This document shows, in pieces, positions 8,382 to 16,103 of a DNA stretch of 64,000 bases. The notes below the pieces were generated by a model. The model made no database searches. It was not told the origin of the DNA and saw only the letters and a list, made by a program, of their open reading frames with translations. This stretch comes from Aldersonia kunmingensis. Its GTDB lineage: Bacteria > Actinomycetota > Actinomycetes > Mycobacteriales > Mycobacteriaceae. Where the stretch lies: NCBI RefSeq assembly GCF_001646865.1, contig NZ_LRRB01000001.1:23548-87547 (forward strand), written 5' to 3'. Made by a program: the position numbers and the translations under genes. How positions within the stretch are numbered: position 1 is the stretch's first letter; the number at the start of each line of letters is the position of its first letter.

Positions 8382-8397
8382 GGTCGCTGCCCGCCGG

Positions 8398-8793
8398 TCA
8401 TGCCGTGATGCCGGTCTTGGCCCAGAACCGCTCGAACGACGACGGCACGACGTCCGCGCCGTGCGTGACCTTGCCGTCGACGAAGCGGTGAGCCATCACC
8501 ATCGTGATCTCGAGTTCGTCGTCGCCAAGGCGGCGATACGCGCGCACCTTGGCGGTGACCAGTTCGTCGTCCACGACGTCGACATCGACCACTTCGTTGC
8601 GCGACTCGTCGAGCTTGGCGAGCACGCCGAACGCCTCTAGGAACTCGGCCTTCGTGTACAGGCGCTGGGTGCCCTCGAGCGTGAATCCTGCCCACGTCAT
8701 CGCGTCGTCGTAGAGGGTGACCAGCGGAACCGGATCGCCGGCATCCGCGGCGGCGAATGCGGACTTCAGTGCGTCGGCGTTCTGCTGGGTCAT
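8398..8793 (-). CDS. SnoaL-like (NTF2-fold) small protein
   Basis: A 131-residue cone-shaped alpha+beta-barrel protein of the NTF2/SnoaL superfamily (ALKSAFAAADAGDPVPLVTL, then VTHGADVVPSSFERFW). Members are isomerases, hydratases, cyclases or binding partners. The start is ATG 8793, with a strong GGAGGAG ribosome site 6 bases upstream; this decides against the longer frame. First gene of a four-gene minus operon (SnoaL, RibB-like, flavin reductase, ligase). Its ligand is unknown. Confidence 0.75.
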   Translation of the reverse strand: MTQQNADALKSAFAAADAGDPVPLVTLYDDAMTWAGFTLEGTQRLYTKAEFLEAFGVLAKLDESRNEVVDVDVVDDELVTAKVRAYRRLGDDELEITMVMAHRFVDGKVTHGADVVPSSFERFWAKTGITA

Positions 8794-8864
8794 CGTTGTC
8801 TCCTCCGGATCGGATGTGGTGCCCATCACTGTCGTCCGTCGCGTGCGATGGGATAACCGTCCGA

Positions 8865-8874
8865 CTACGTGATC
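8865..8874 (+). promoter_or_regulatory. CTACGTGATC element upstream of the SnoaL operon
   Basis: CTACGTGATC lies 72 bases upstream of the SnoaL start. A tandem version, CTACGTGGTC twice, lies at 13906-13927, 88 bases upstream of the monooxygenase start. Both are minus-strand operons flanking the same large regulator, so a shared operator for that regulator is plausible. Confidence 0.45.
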
Positions 8875-9061
8875 TGGTACGGACTTGGGGCGCAAGGCGC
8901 CCTCCGGCCATCTATACTGGTAAACGCCATTAACGTGGCACGGCGATCCGCGTATTCGCGTGATCGCGATCGCGAGATGACACATCTTGACCCCCGGCGT
9001 TGCGGGGCGGTTTCAACCGAGCGCACAGTGGTACCCGTCTCATCGCGGCGACGGGAGAACG

Positions 9062-11740
9062 ATGAACGCTGACGAATGGTCCGAGATCCATCGGTGTCAT
9101 CGCAACGGCGAATCCATCAAAGGGATCGCCCAGCGGCTCGGCATGTCGCGAAACACGGTCCGCCGAGCGCTCGCGCACGAGGAACCACCTCAGGACCACC
9201 GGCGACGGGTCGGGACCATCACCGACTCCGTCGACGCGGATGTCCGTGAGCTCCTCGTCGAGAACCCCGATATCTCCATAGCGGAGGTGGGCAGGCGTGT
9301 CGGCTGGGAGCGGTCCCGCACGATGCTCGCACGCAAAGTCAACGAGGTCCGGTCCGAAGTGGAATCGGCGCGCAAGCAATCGGAGCGCGTGGCAGCGGGT
9401 ATCCCGTCGCCGGCCACCAGTTTCGTCGGACGCCGCGCAGAGTTACGTGAGGTGCGGCGGCTGCTCGGTGACCATCGCCTCGTCAGCGTCGTCGGGCCCG
9501 GCGGAATCGGAAAGACGAGGCTCGCTGTGCAGGCCGCCTACGACTTCCGCCGGGCGTTTCCTGACGGCGTGCGGTTCGTCGAGTTCGCTTCCGTGCGCAC
9601 CCCGGACCTACTCGCGCAGGTGGTGTGCGACGGTCTCGCGTTGGAGAACCGTGATTCGCACGATCGTTCGCCGGAGGAGACCCTCGTCGACTACCTCGAA
9701 CATCGCCGAATGCTGCTGGTGCTGGACAACTGTGAGCACGTCGTCGACGCCGCGGCCGAGTTGGTGGCGCGGTTACTCGAGCACACCTCGGCACTGCGGA
9801 TCATCGCCACGACACGTGAATTCCTTTCGGTGCCAGGCGAGTACGTCTTTGCGATGCCCTCGCTGCCGACCCGGGACGAGACCGGTTCCGGCGCGGCCGA
9901 TCTGTTCGCGCAGCGCGCCGCCGCAGTGCTGTCGGGATTCGAGCTGACGGACGCGAACTCCGCGGCGATCGAACGGATCTGTGAACGGTTGGACGGCCTG
10001 CCGCTCGCCATCGAACTGGCGTGCGCGCGGCTCACCGTGCTGTCCATCGACGATCTGTCCGACCTGCTCGACCAGCGACTCTCGGTGCTGACAGGAAGTG
10101 CGCGGGTGCGATCGCCGCGACAGCGGAGTCTGCACGCCACCGTCGAATGGAGCTACGAGCTGTGCTCGGTCGACGAGCGAACGCTGTGGACGAGGCTGTC
10201 GGTATTCGCCGACGGGTTCACGCTTCCTATGGCGATCGCGGTGTGCGCCGACGAGGACCTTGCGGCCGAGTCGATCATGGACTCGCTGGCGGCGCTGGTC
10301 GCCAAATCGGTCGTCCAGAGGGGCGATTCGGACGAGCACGCGCGATTCCGCATGCTCGAGTCGATCCGCGAGTACGGGTCCAGCAAGCTCACGCTGGACC
10401 AGCAGCGTGGGCTTCAGTCGCAGTTACTGCGTTGGTGCGCCGACCTGATCCGGACCACCGCCTCGGGGTGGTACGGCCCCGACCAATTTCGCTACGCGCG
10501 TGCAGTGCGGGACAACCGCGGCAACATCCGCGCGGCGCTGGACGCGGCGATGTCCGAGCCACACCGCGACACCGACGCGCACTTGGCGGCGGAAGCGCTC
10601 GGTTCGGCCATGTTCCTGTGGTCCTGCGGAATATCAGTCCGTGAGCACCGGATGTGGCTGACCAGGGCGCTCGAACTCCCGGCGATCCTGGGTGAGACGA
10701 AACGGCAGATCCTCGGCGTCCTGGCGCTCATTCAGATCCTGCAGGGCGATCGCGAGTCTGCCGATTTCGCGCTGCAACGCATTCGTGCCATCGCACGCGA
10801 AGACGGCGATGCGGGAGCGGCGGCGTTCGTCGCACACCTGAGTGGACTTCGGCATATGTTTTCCGGCGACCTCGCTGCCGCGCGGACGGAGATGGACGAA
10901 GCGGCGAACCGGTACCGCATCGGGGGTGCGGGTGCGGATCTCGTTGCCACGCTGCGCATTCACCAGGGCATGCTGCTGAGCGCGGCCTTCGAGGTGGGCG
11001 CGGCCGAGGAGCACTTCACGGCCGTTCACGCGCAGTCGTCGGCCGTGGGGGAGTTGTGGTTCCGGTCGTTTGCGGCGTACGGGCTGGGCTTGGTCGCGCT
11101 GCTGCAGAAGGACTTCGTCCGCGCACGCGACCTCGCCATGGAGGGACTGAGCATCCAGCGGTCGTTCGGTGACGTCGTCGGCACGACACTCATGACGGAC
11201 CTGCTTGGATGGGCTCTGGCGGAACTGGATTCGGCGACTCGCGCTGCGGTGTTGCTCGGGGCGGCATCATCGATGTGGGGCTCGTTCGGGCAGCAGCTGT
11301 ACGGGTCCGAGCATTGGATTGCTCTGCGCTCCAAGGCGGTTGACACCGCACGCGCCCGGATCGGCGGTACCGCGTTCGACCGGTCGTGGGAGAAGGGACG
11401 CTCCATGTCGGCGGCGGAGCTGTTCGATTACATCTTCACCGGTCCGAAGTCGGACCGGGCTTCTGGTGACGAGCGCCACGGGTTCACTGGTGCCGAGCAT
11501 CATGCCGACGAGATTCTGACCCCGCGTGAGCGTGAGGTCGCCGACCTTGTGGTCGCCGGCCTCACGAACAAGCAGATCGCGGAAAAGCTTGTGCTGTCGA
11601 CCCGTACCGTCGAAGGTCACGTCGAGCATGTGCTGCGCAAGCTCGGTGTTCAGAGGCGTGTCGAGCTCGTCGCCGCGGCAATACACGGTGGAACGGTGCC
11701 GTCCGGGAGTGAGAAGCATCCCGGACGGCACCGAGTCTGA
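9062..11740 (+). CDS. Large ATPase-type LuxR regulator with N-terminal IS21-like HTH
   Basis: An 892-residue regulator. Residues ~5-45 form a helix-turn-helix like that of IS21 transposases (IKGIAQRLGMSRNTVRRAL). Residues ~125-400 are an NB-ARC/STAND ATPase with Walker A VGPGGIGKTRLA and Walker B LLVLDNCEHV. A long TPR-like helical region follows, and the end (~825-880) is a LuxR HTH (LTPREREVADLVVAGLTNKQ, then RTVEGHVEHVLRKLGV). It should act as a ligand- and ATP-gated activator. The start is ATG 9062 after GGGAGAACG. It is transcribed divergently from the SnoaL operon and converges on the SDR. A fragment of it is present in the mosaic at 3.5 kb. Confidence 0.85.
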   Translation: MNADEWSEIHRCHRNGESIKGIAQRLGMSRNTVRRALAHEEPPQDHRRRVGTITDSVDADVRELLVENPDISIAEVGRRVGWERSRTMLARKVNEVRSEVESARKQSERVAAGIPSPATSFVGRRAELREVRRLLGDHRLVSVVGPGGIGKTRLAVQAAYDFRRAFPDGVRFVEFASVRTPDLLAQVVCDGLALENRDSHDRSPEETLVDYLEHRRMLLVLDNCEHVVDAAAELVARLLEHTSALRIIATTREFLSVPGEYVFAMPSLPTRDETGSGAADLFAQRAAAVLSGFELTDANSAAIERICERLDGLPLAIELACARLTVLSIDDLSDLLDQRLSVLTGSARVRSPRQRSLHATVEWSYELCSVDERTLWTRLSVFADGFTLPMAIAVCADEDLAAESIMDSLAALVAKSVVQRGDSDEHARFRMLESIREYGSSKLTLDQQRGLQSQLLRWCADLIRTTASGWYGPDQFRYARAVRDNRGNIRAALDAAMSEPHRDTDAHLAAEALGSAMFLWSCGISVREHRMWLTRALELPAILGETKRQILGVLALIQILQGDRESADFALQRIRAIAREDGDAGAAAFVAHLSGLRHMFSGDLAAARTEMDEAANRYRIGGAGADLVATLRIHQGMLLSAAFEVGAAEEHFTAVHAQSSAVGELWFRSFAAYGLGLVALLQKDFVRARDLAMEGLSIQRSFGDVVGTTLMTDLLGWALAELDSATRAAVLLGAASSMWGSFGQQLYGSEHWIALRSKAVDTARARIGGTAFDRSWEKGRSMSAAELFDYIFTGPKSDRASGDERHGFTGAEHHADEILTPREREVADLVVAGLTNKQIAEKLVLSTRTVEGHVEHVLRKLGVQRRVELVAAAIHGGTVPSGSEKHPGRHRV

Positions 11741-11749
11741 TCAGGGCCG

Positions 11750-12586
11750 TCAGACCTTGGACAGCGCGCCCGCGTCGATCGGTAGCGCGATCCCGGTGAC
11801 GTGTCGTGCCGCGTCCGAGGCGAGCCACACCACCGCGTTCGAGATGTCGACCGGGTCTAGCCACGGGATCGGCAGGACGTTCATTCCGGTCTGGCAGGCC
11901 TCGCGGAAATCCTCATGCGTCGGATTCTCGAGGTCGGGGCGGAAGAGCTTGTACATCGCCTCATGATCGATCATGTCGGTGAGTACAGAGGTCGGATGGA
12001 TCGAGTTGCACCGAATCCGATACTGCCCAAGCTCATTCGACGCGGTCCGTGCCAGGCCGGTGACACCGTGCTTGGCCGCAACGTAGTGAGCAAAGTTCGG
12101 GAAGCCCTGCAGGCCGCCGGTCGAGCTGATCAGGACGATGGAGCCCCCGTCGCCCTGTTCGATGAGCGTCGGAATCGTCGCGCGCATGGTCTTCCAGACG
12201 CCCGTGAGATTGATGTCGATCATCTCCGACCACTGCGTTTCGCTGAGTTCGTGCAGTGGGGCAGAAGAGAAGATCCCGGCGTTGGCGACGACGGTGTCGA
12301 GCCGTCCGAGTTCTGCGATGCCCTCCGCCACGACGTTCTCGAGCGATTGCAGGTCACGAACATCGGCGACCGCGGTGTGGATGCGCCTGCCGGTCTTCTC
12401 GACAAGGCGCGCAGTCTCGTCGAGATCTTCGATACGGCTGCCGTGATAGCTGGTGGTCGCGAGGTCGGCGCAGATATCCAGCGCGATGACGTCGGCACCT
12501 TCCTCTGCGAGCCGCACTGCATGCGAACGTCCCTGTCCGCGGGCGGCTCCGGTGACGAGAGCGACCTTGCCTTCCAATTGGCCCAT
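11750..12586 (-). CDS. Mycofactocin-type short-chain dehydrogenase
   Basis: A 278-residue SDR with TGAARGQGRSHA at the nucleotide site, NAG at the end of strand 4 and the catalytic Tyr-Lys in HYVAAKHGVTG. After strand 2 it has the extra loop ICADLATTSYHGSRIEDLDE that marks the mycofactocin-coupled SDR subfamily, whose tightly held NAD is re-oxidised through the mycofactocin electron carrier (established for the family). It probably oxidises a hydroxyl group on the same substrate as the adjacent monooxygenase. Start ATG 12586, after AAAGGTGTTCTG, 38 bases downstream of the monooxygenase gene on the same strand. Confidence 0.85.
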   Translation of the reverse strand: MGQLEGKVALVTGAARGQGRSHAVRLAEEGADVIALDICADLATTSYHGSRIEDLDETARLVEKTGRRIHTAVADVRDLQSLENVVAEGIAELGRLDTVVANAGIFSSAPLHELSETQWSEMIDINLTGVWKTMRATIPTLIEQGDGGSIVLISSTGGLQGFPNFAHYVAAKHGVTGLARTASNELGQYRIRCNSIHPTSVLTDMIDHEAMYKLFRPDLENPTHEDFREACQTGMNVLPIPWLDPVDISNAVVWLASDAARHVTGIALPIDAGALSKV

Positions 12587-12624
12587 GTCAGAACACCTTT
12601 CAGTTTGGGAGAAATCGGGAACGA

Positions 12625-13818
12625 TCAGGAGCGGGTGTAGGACGGCGCGATCGCGGCCGCGGCTTCGACCAGCGTCATCCGATCCACGAGTGCGTGCTGC
12701 GTCGCGACAGCGGCGTCGCGGACGAGACGCCCGAGTGCGCTCGGTGTGCGGACGGTAGCGCTGCCGGCCCAACGGTGGGCGAACATGACGACGTCACCGG
12801 CGACTTCCTGTGCCCACGTGGCGGCCTGGCGCATGCGCGCCCGCTGTTCATCGGTGATCGTGTCGCCGGCGGCGGCAGTGGCTTCGGCATCGCCGTACAC
12901 CTCGTAGACGTATGCCCGCGCCGCGCGGTACAGCGCCTCGTGGCGGGCGAAGTCGTGCCGGAACAGGTCCGAGTCGCCCACAACCGTGGGATATCCGGGC
13001 CGCACCTTCTTCTCGACGATGCCCGCGATCTCTTGGAGTGCACGTTCGGCGAGTCCCAACGCGACCGGTGCGTGCCCGCCGACGCCGATGCCGAGCAACC
13101 CGAGCTGGTACACCGGTTCCGGGCGGACGGGCGTGGTGGAGAAGGTCTCCATCGCGTGCCGATCCGGCACGAAGCAGTTCTCGACCTTGTAGTCGTACGA
13201 GCCGGTTCCGACCATGCCCATCACGTTCCAGTTCCCAAGGAACTCGACCTCGGAGCGCGGCACGAAACCGATCCTGCAATCCGGCGTTCCCGCCTCGTCC
13301 ACGATGGGGTTCCCGGCTTCGTCGTGCACGACGAAGCCGACGCCGATCCACGATGCATGCGCTGAGCCACTGGCGAATTGGAATCGCCCGGTCACGTTGA
13401 AGCCGCCCTCCACCCGAGTTGCCGAGCCGGTCGGCACGACCATTCCCGCGGTGATGCCCGGGTTGGGACCGTCGAAGATCTCACGGGCACCGGTCTCGCC
13501 CATGAATCCCACGGCGACGCCGGTGCTGCACGAATTGGCCATGAATGCCCAGCCGGTGGATCCGTCTGCGCGAGAGATCTCCTGGATCACCTTGAACGCG
13601 CTGACGATGTCGAGGCCCGCGCCGCCGTACTCCTGCGGAACCAGAATCCAGAACAAGCCTGCGTCGGCAAGCGCCTCGTACACCGGCCGGGTGATCGTGG
13701 CGGCCTCTTCGATCGAGTTCGCCTCCGTCTCGATCACTTTCGCGGCGGCGCGTGCGCGCTCGAGAAACTCCGCACCGCGGTCGATGGTCTGCACCGGTCG
13801 CTCTGCCGTAATGGTCAT
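12625..13818 (-). CDS. Acyl-CoA dehydrogenase-fold flavin monooxygenase (HsaA-like)
   Basis: A 397-residue member of the HsaA/HpaB-type group D flavin monooxygenases: LVPQEYGGAGLDIVSAFKVI, GRFQFASGSAHASWI and MGMVGTGSYDYKVENCFVPD lie in the expected order. The acyl-CoA dehydrogenase glutamate base is absent, and the C-terminal helical domain has the form seen in oxygenases using reduced flavin supplied by a partner. The partner is likely the reductase at 7228-7746. It hydroxylates a probably aromatic or cyclic substrate. First gene of the minus pair monooxygenase-SDR. A fragment of a copy lies at 3723-4003. The second HsaA-like gene of the window (47718-48899) is only distantly similar. Confidence 0.8.
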   Translation of the reverse strand: MTITAERPVQTIDRGAEFLERARAAAKVIETEANSIEEAATITRPVYEALADAGLFWILVPQEYGGAGLDIVSAFKVIQEISRADGSTGWAFMANSCSTGVAVGFMGETGAREIFDGPNPGITAGMVVPTGSATRVEGGFNVTGRFQFASGSAHASWIGVGFVVHDEAGNPIVDEAGTPDCRIGFVPRSEVEFLGNWNVMGMVGTGSYDYKVENCFVPDRHAMETFSTTPVRPEPVYQLGLLGIGVGGHAPVALGLAERALQEIAGIVEKKVRPGYPTVVGDSDLFRHDFARHEALYRAARAYVYEVYGDAEATAAAGDTITDEQRARMRQAATWAQEVAGDVVMFAHRWAGSATVRTPSALGRLVRDAAVATQHALVDRMTLVEAAAAIAPSYTRS

Positions 13819-13905
13819 GTTGGGCCTTCCCGTTCCGACCTGCCGAAGCAGGGATATGACACGAGTCACACTGGCCGACCGAGGGGTGGTCCCAGAACGG
13901 GGTTA

Positions 13906-13927
13906 CTACGTGGTCCGCTACGTGGTC
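13906..13927 (+). promoter_or_regulatory. Tandem CTACGTGGTC repeats upstream of the monooxygenase
   Basis: CTACGTGGTC occurs twice, at 13906-13915 and 13918-13927, a 12-base period. It lies upstream of the minus-strand monooxygenase-SDR pair. A single matching site lies at 8865-8874 before the other operon of the locus. Probably the binding sites of the ATPase/LuxR regulator; inferred from position and shared sequence only. Confidence 0.45.
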
Positions 13928-14009
13928 TGGCGTCGCCGCGGGTCGGGGGCAGGTTTCGGTCCGGATGAGTTCACGGTGGCGAGTGATGCCGCGCGCGCGG
14001 ACATACCGG

Positions 14010-14588
14010 TCAGACGCTGATGCCGTTGGTGAGTAGGGCGGCTAGTTCGCGGTATGCCTCTGCGTCATCGAGGCCGGTGTAAGCGCGGACGCCGCCCTGC
14101 TGGATGCGCACCATCATCGTCGCGGCCACGTCGGCGGCAAATGCCGCGTGCACGCCGCGAAAGACGCCCGCGGCGACACCGTCGGTGATCAATTCCTGCA
14201 CGCGGCCTGCGGCGATGTGGGTGTTGCGTTCGTATACGTCGCGCGCTGGCGCGAATGCGTGCAGGTCGGCCATGAAGCGCTCGGACGCCACCGACAGCAC
14301 CCGGCCGACGGCGGTGAGGTAGGCATCGATCCGTTCGCGGGGTCCGGTGACCTCGGCGATCTCGGCCTCGACCGCGTTCGTGGCGCGCTTGAAGAAGTGC
14401 ACGGTCGCGGCCGTGACCAGTTGTTCCTTGCTGCCTGCGAGGGTGTAGAGCGTGGACTTGGAGCATTTGAGGCGAGCCGCGATCGCGTCGAGCGTCAGGT
14501 TCGCGAAACCCTCGGAAAGGAACAGTTCGACGAGGGCATCGAATAGTTCGGTACGTCGGGCGGTCGCGAACGACGAGCTGGCCTCCAT
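14010..14588 (-). CDS. TetR-family repressor
   Basis: A 192-residue TetR/AcrR-type regulator. Residues ~12-58 form the HTH (FANLTLDAIAARLKCSKSTL, YTLAGSKEQLV); the remainder is a helical ligand and dimer domain. It is divergent from the acyl-CoA dehydrogenase at 14691, and the 102-base gap carries four copies of CAGTACTG. It therefore most likely represses itself and the dehydrogenase, with release by an acyl-CoA (inference by analogy with FadR/AcrR systems). Confidence 0.85.
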   Translation of the reverse strand: MEASSSFATARRTELFDALVELFLSEGFANLTLDAIAARLKCSKSTLYTLAGSKEQLVTAATVHFFKRATNAVEAEIAEVTGPRERIDAYLTAVGRVLSVASERFMADLHAFAPARDVYERNTHIAAGRVQELITDGVAAGVFRGVHAAFAADVAATMMVRIQQGGVRAYTGLDDAEAYRELAALLTNGISV

Positions 14589-14596
14589 ACGAGTGA

Positions 14597-14661
14597 CAGT
14601 ACTGCCGGACTGCTTGCAGTACTGGCACCTCGACAGTACTGTCGCTTGCAGTTCAGTACTG
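14597..14661. promoter_or_regulatory. Operator array: four CAGTACTG palindromes
   Basis: The palindrome CAGTACTG occurs at 14597-14604, 14617-14624, 14634-14641 and 14654-14661. Start-to-start spacing is 20, 17 and 20 bases. The array fills the space between the divergent TetR and acyl-CoA dehydrogenase genes. The pairwise spacing suggests two TetR dimers per pair on nearly the same DNA face. Confidence 0.8.
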
Positions 14662-14690
14662 CCTTACGCGTCATCTGCGAGGAGAGCCCT

Positions 14691-15830
14691 GTGGCCGTCG
14701 ACCGACTCTTGCCCACCGACGAGGCGCGAGATCTCATCCAACTCACGCGCGACGTCGCCGATAAGGTGCTGGCGCCGATCGTCGATCACCACGAGAAGGC
14801 CGAGACGTATCCCGACGGCGTGTTCGCCACGCTGGGGGAGGCGGGGTTGCTGAGCCTGCCGTACCCGGAGGAGTGGGGCGGCGGCGGTCAGCCGTACGAG
14901 GTCTACCTGCAGGTGCTCGAGGAGATCGCTGCCCGTTGGGCCGCGGTCGCCGTGGCGGTCAGCGTGCACAGCCTCGCCTGCCACCCGCTCATGGCGTTCG
15001 GCACCGAGGAGCAGAAGCAGAAGTGGCTACCGGACATGCTGGGCGGTTACACGATCGGCGCCTACAGTCTTTCCGAGCCGCAGGCCGGATCGGACGCCGC
15101 GGCACTCGCGTGCAAGGCCATCGCGACGGATGATGGCTACCGCATCACCGGCTCAAAGGCATGGATCACCCACGGCGGCGTGGCGGACTTCTACAACCTC
15201 TTCGCCCGCACCGGTGAAGGTTCCAAGGGCATTTCGTGCTTCCTGGTCCCCAAGGACACCGAGGGCTTGAGCTTTGGCAAACCCGAGGAGAAGATGGGCC
15301 TGCACGCCGTGCCGACCACCTCCGCCCACTACGACGACGCGTTCGTCCCGACGGAACGTCGCCTCGGCGGCGAGGGGCAGGGCCTGCAGATCGCGTTCAG
15401 CGCCTTGGATTCCGGCCGCCTCGGCATCGCCGCGGTCGCCGTCGGCATCGCCCAGGCCGCGCTCGACGAGGCCGTCGCGTACGCGCAGGAGCGCACCGCG
15501 TTCGGTCGCAAGATCATCGATCATCAGGGCCTCGGCTTCCTGCTTGCCGACATGGCCGCAGCCGTCGACTCGGCACGCGCCACCTACCTCGACGCGGCCC
15601 GCCGCCGCGACGCGGGCCTGCCTTACTCCCGCAACGCCTCGGTGGCCAAGCTCGTAGCGACCGACGCCGCGATGAAGGTGACGACCGACGCCGTCCAAGT
15701 GTTCGGTGGTTACGGCTACACCCGCGATTTCCGCGTTGAGCGCTACATGCGCGAGGCGAAGATCACCCAAATCTTCGAGGGCACCAACCAAATTCAGCGC
15801 CTCGTCATCAGCCGCCACCTCGCCGGCTGA
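14691..15830 (+). CDS. Short/medium-chain acyl-CoA dehydrogenase
   Basis: A 379-residue FAD flavoprotein introducing the alpha,beta double bond in an acyl-CoA. Family segments are present in order: YSLSEPQAGSDA, GSKAWITHGG, TERRLGGEGQGLQIA, ERTAFGRKIIDHQ, FGGYGYTRDFRVERYMREA, and the catalytic Glu in QIFEGTNQIQRLVI. The start is GTG 14691, with GGAGAG 5 bases upstream. It follows the CAGTACTG operator array, so the neighbouring TetR protein probably controls it. Substrate chain length cannot be read from sequence alone. Confidence 0.88.
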   Translation: MAVDRLLPTDEARDLIQLTRDVADKVLAPIVDHHEKAETYPDGVFATLGEAGLLSLPYPEEWGGGGQPYEVYLQVLEEIAARWAAVAVAVSVHSLACHPLMAFGTEEQKQKWLPDMLGGYTIGAYSLSEPQAGSDAAALACKAIATDDGYRITGSKAWITHGGVADFYNLFARTGEGSKGISCFLVPKDTEGLSFGKPEEKMGLHAVPTTSAHYDDAFVPTERRLGGEGQGLQIAFSALDSGRLGIAAVAVGIAQAALDEAVAYAQERTAFGRKIIDHQGLGFLLADMAAAVDSARATYLDAARRRDAGLPYSRNASVAKLVATDAAMKVTTDAVQVFGGYGYTRDFRVERYMREAKITQIFEGTNQIQRLVISRHLAG

Positions 15831-15892
15831 CAGGTTCGCCGAGTTTTCGTACTCGGGAGCAAGTTCTGCACCCGTCTGATGGTGCTCCCGGG

Positions 15893-15951
15893 TGCGAATT
15901 GTGTTCGTGGGGCCAAAACTTCGCCCATTCGAACACAATTTGCACCCGTTT
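15893..15951. repeat. Hairpin repeat, copy 1
   Basis: First of two nearly identical ~59-base elements in the space between the convergent dehydrogenase and kinase genes. It contains an 11-bp perfect inverted repeat, AATTGTGTTCG (15897-15907) and CGAACACAATT (15930-15940), with a 22-base loop. It is followed by TTGCACCCGTTTG, and shorter related pieces (TTTCGCACCCG, TTTGCACCCG) lie between the copies. It may act as a terminator or be a dispersed genomic repeat. Confidence 0.65.
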
Positions 15952-16041
15952 GATCGTCCTCATGAATGCAAAACTTCCCAACGGGGCCGAAATTTCGCAC
16001 CCGCACGGAAGGTTTGCACCCGCGAAGACACCGCAAACGAG

Positions 16042-16100
16042 AGCGAATTGTGTTCGTGGGGACGAAACTTCGCCCATTCGAACACAATTTGCACTCGTTT
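16042..16100. repeat. Hairpin repeat, copy 2
   Basis: Second copy of the element at 15893-15951, in direct orientation 149 bases further on. It has the same arms, AATTGTGTTCG (16046-16056) and CGAACACAATT (16079-16089), and differs at only a few positions. It ends at the stop codon of the kinase gene. Confidence 0.65.
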
Positions 16101-16103
16101 GGA

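Noticed and set aside
13840..13905. Another dyad-family site at GGTCCCAGAACGGGG
   Set aside because: The right half lacks GGAC/GGGA at the correct spacing, and the neighbouring CTACGTGGTC repeats explain this promoter better.
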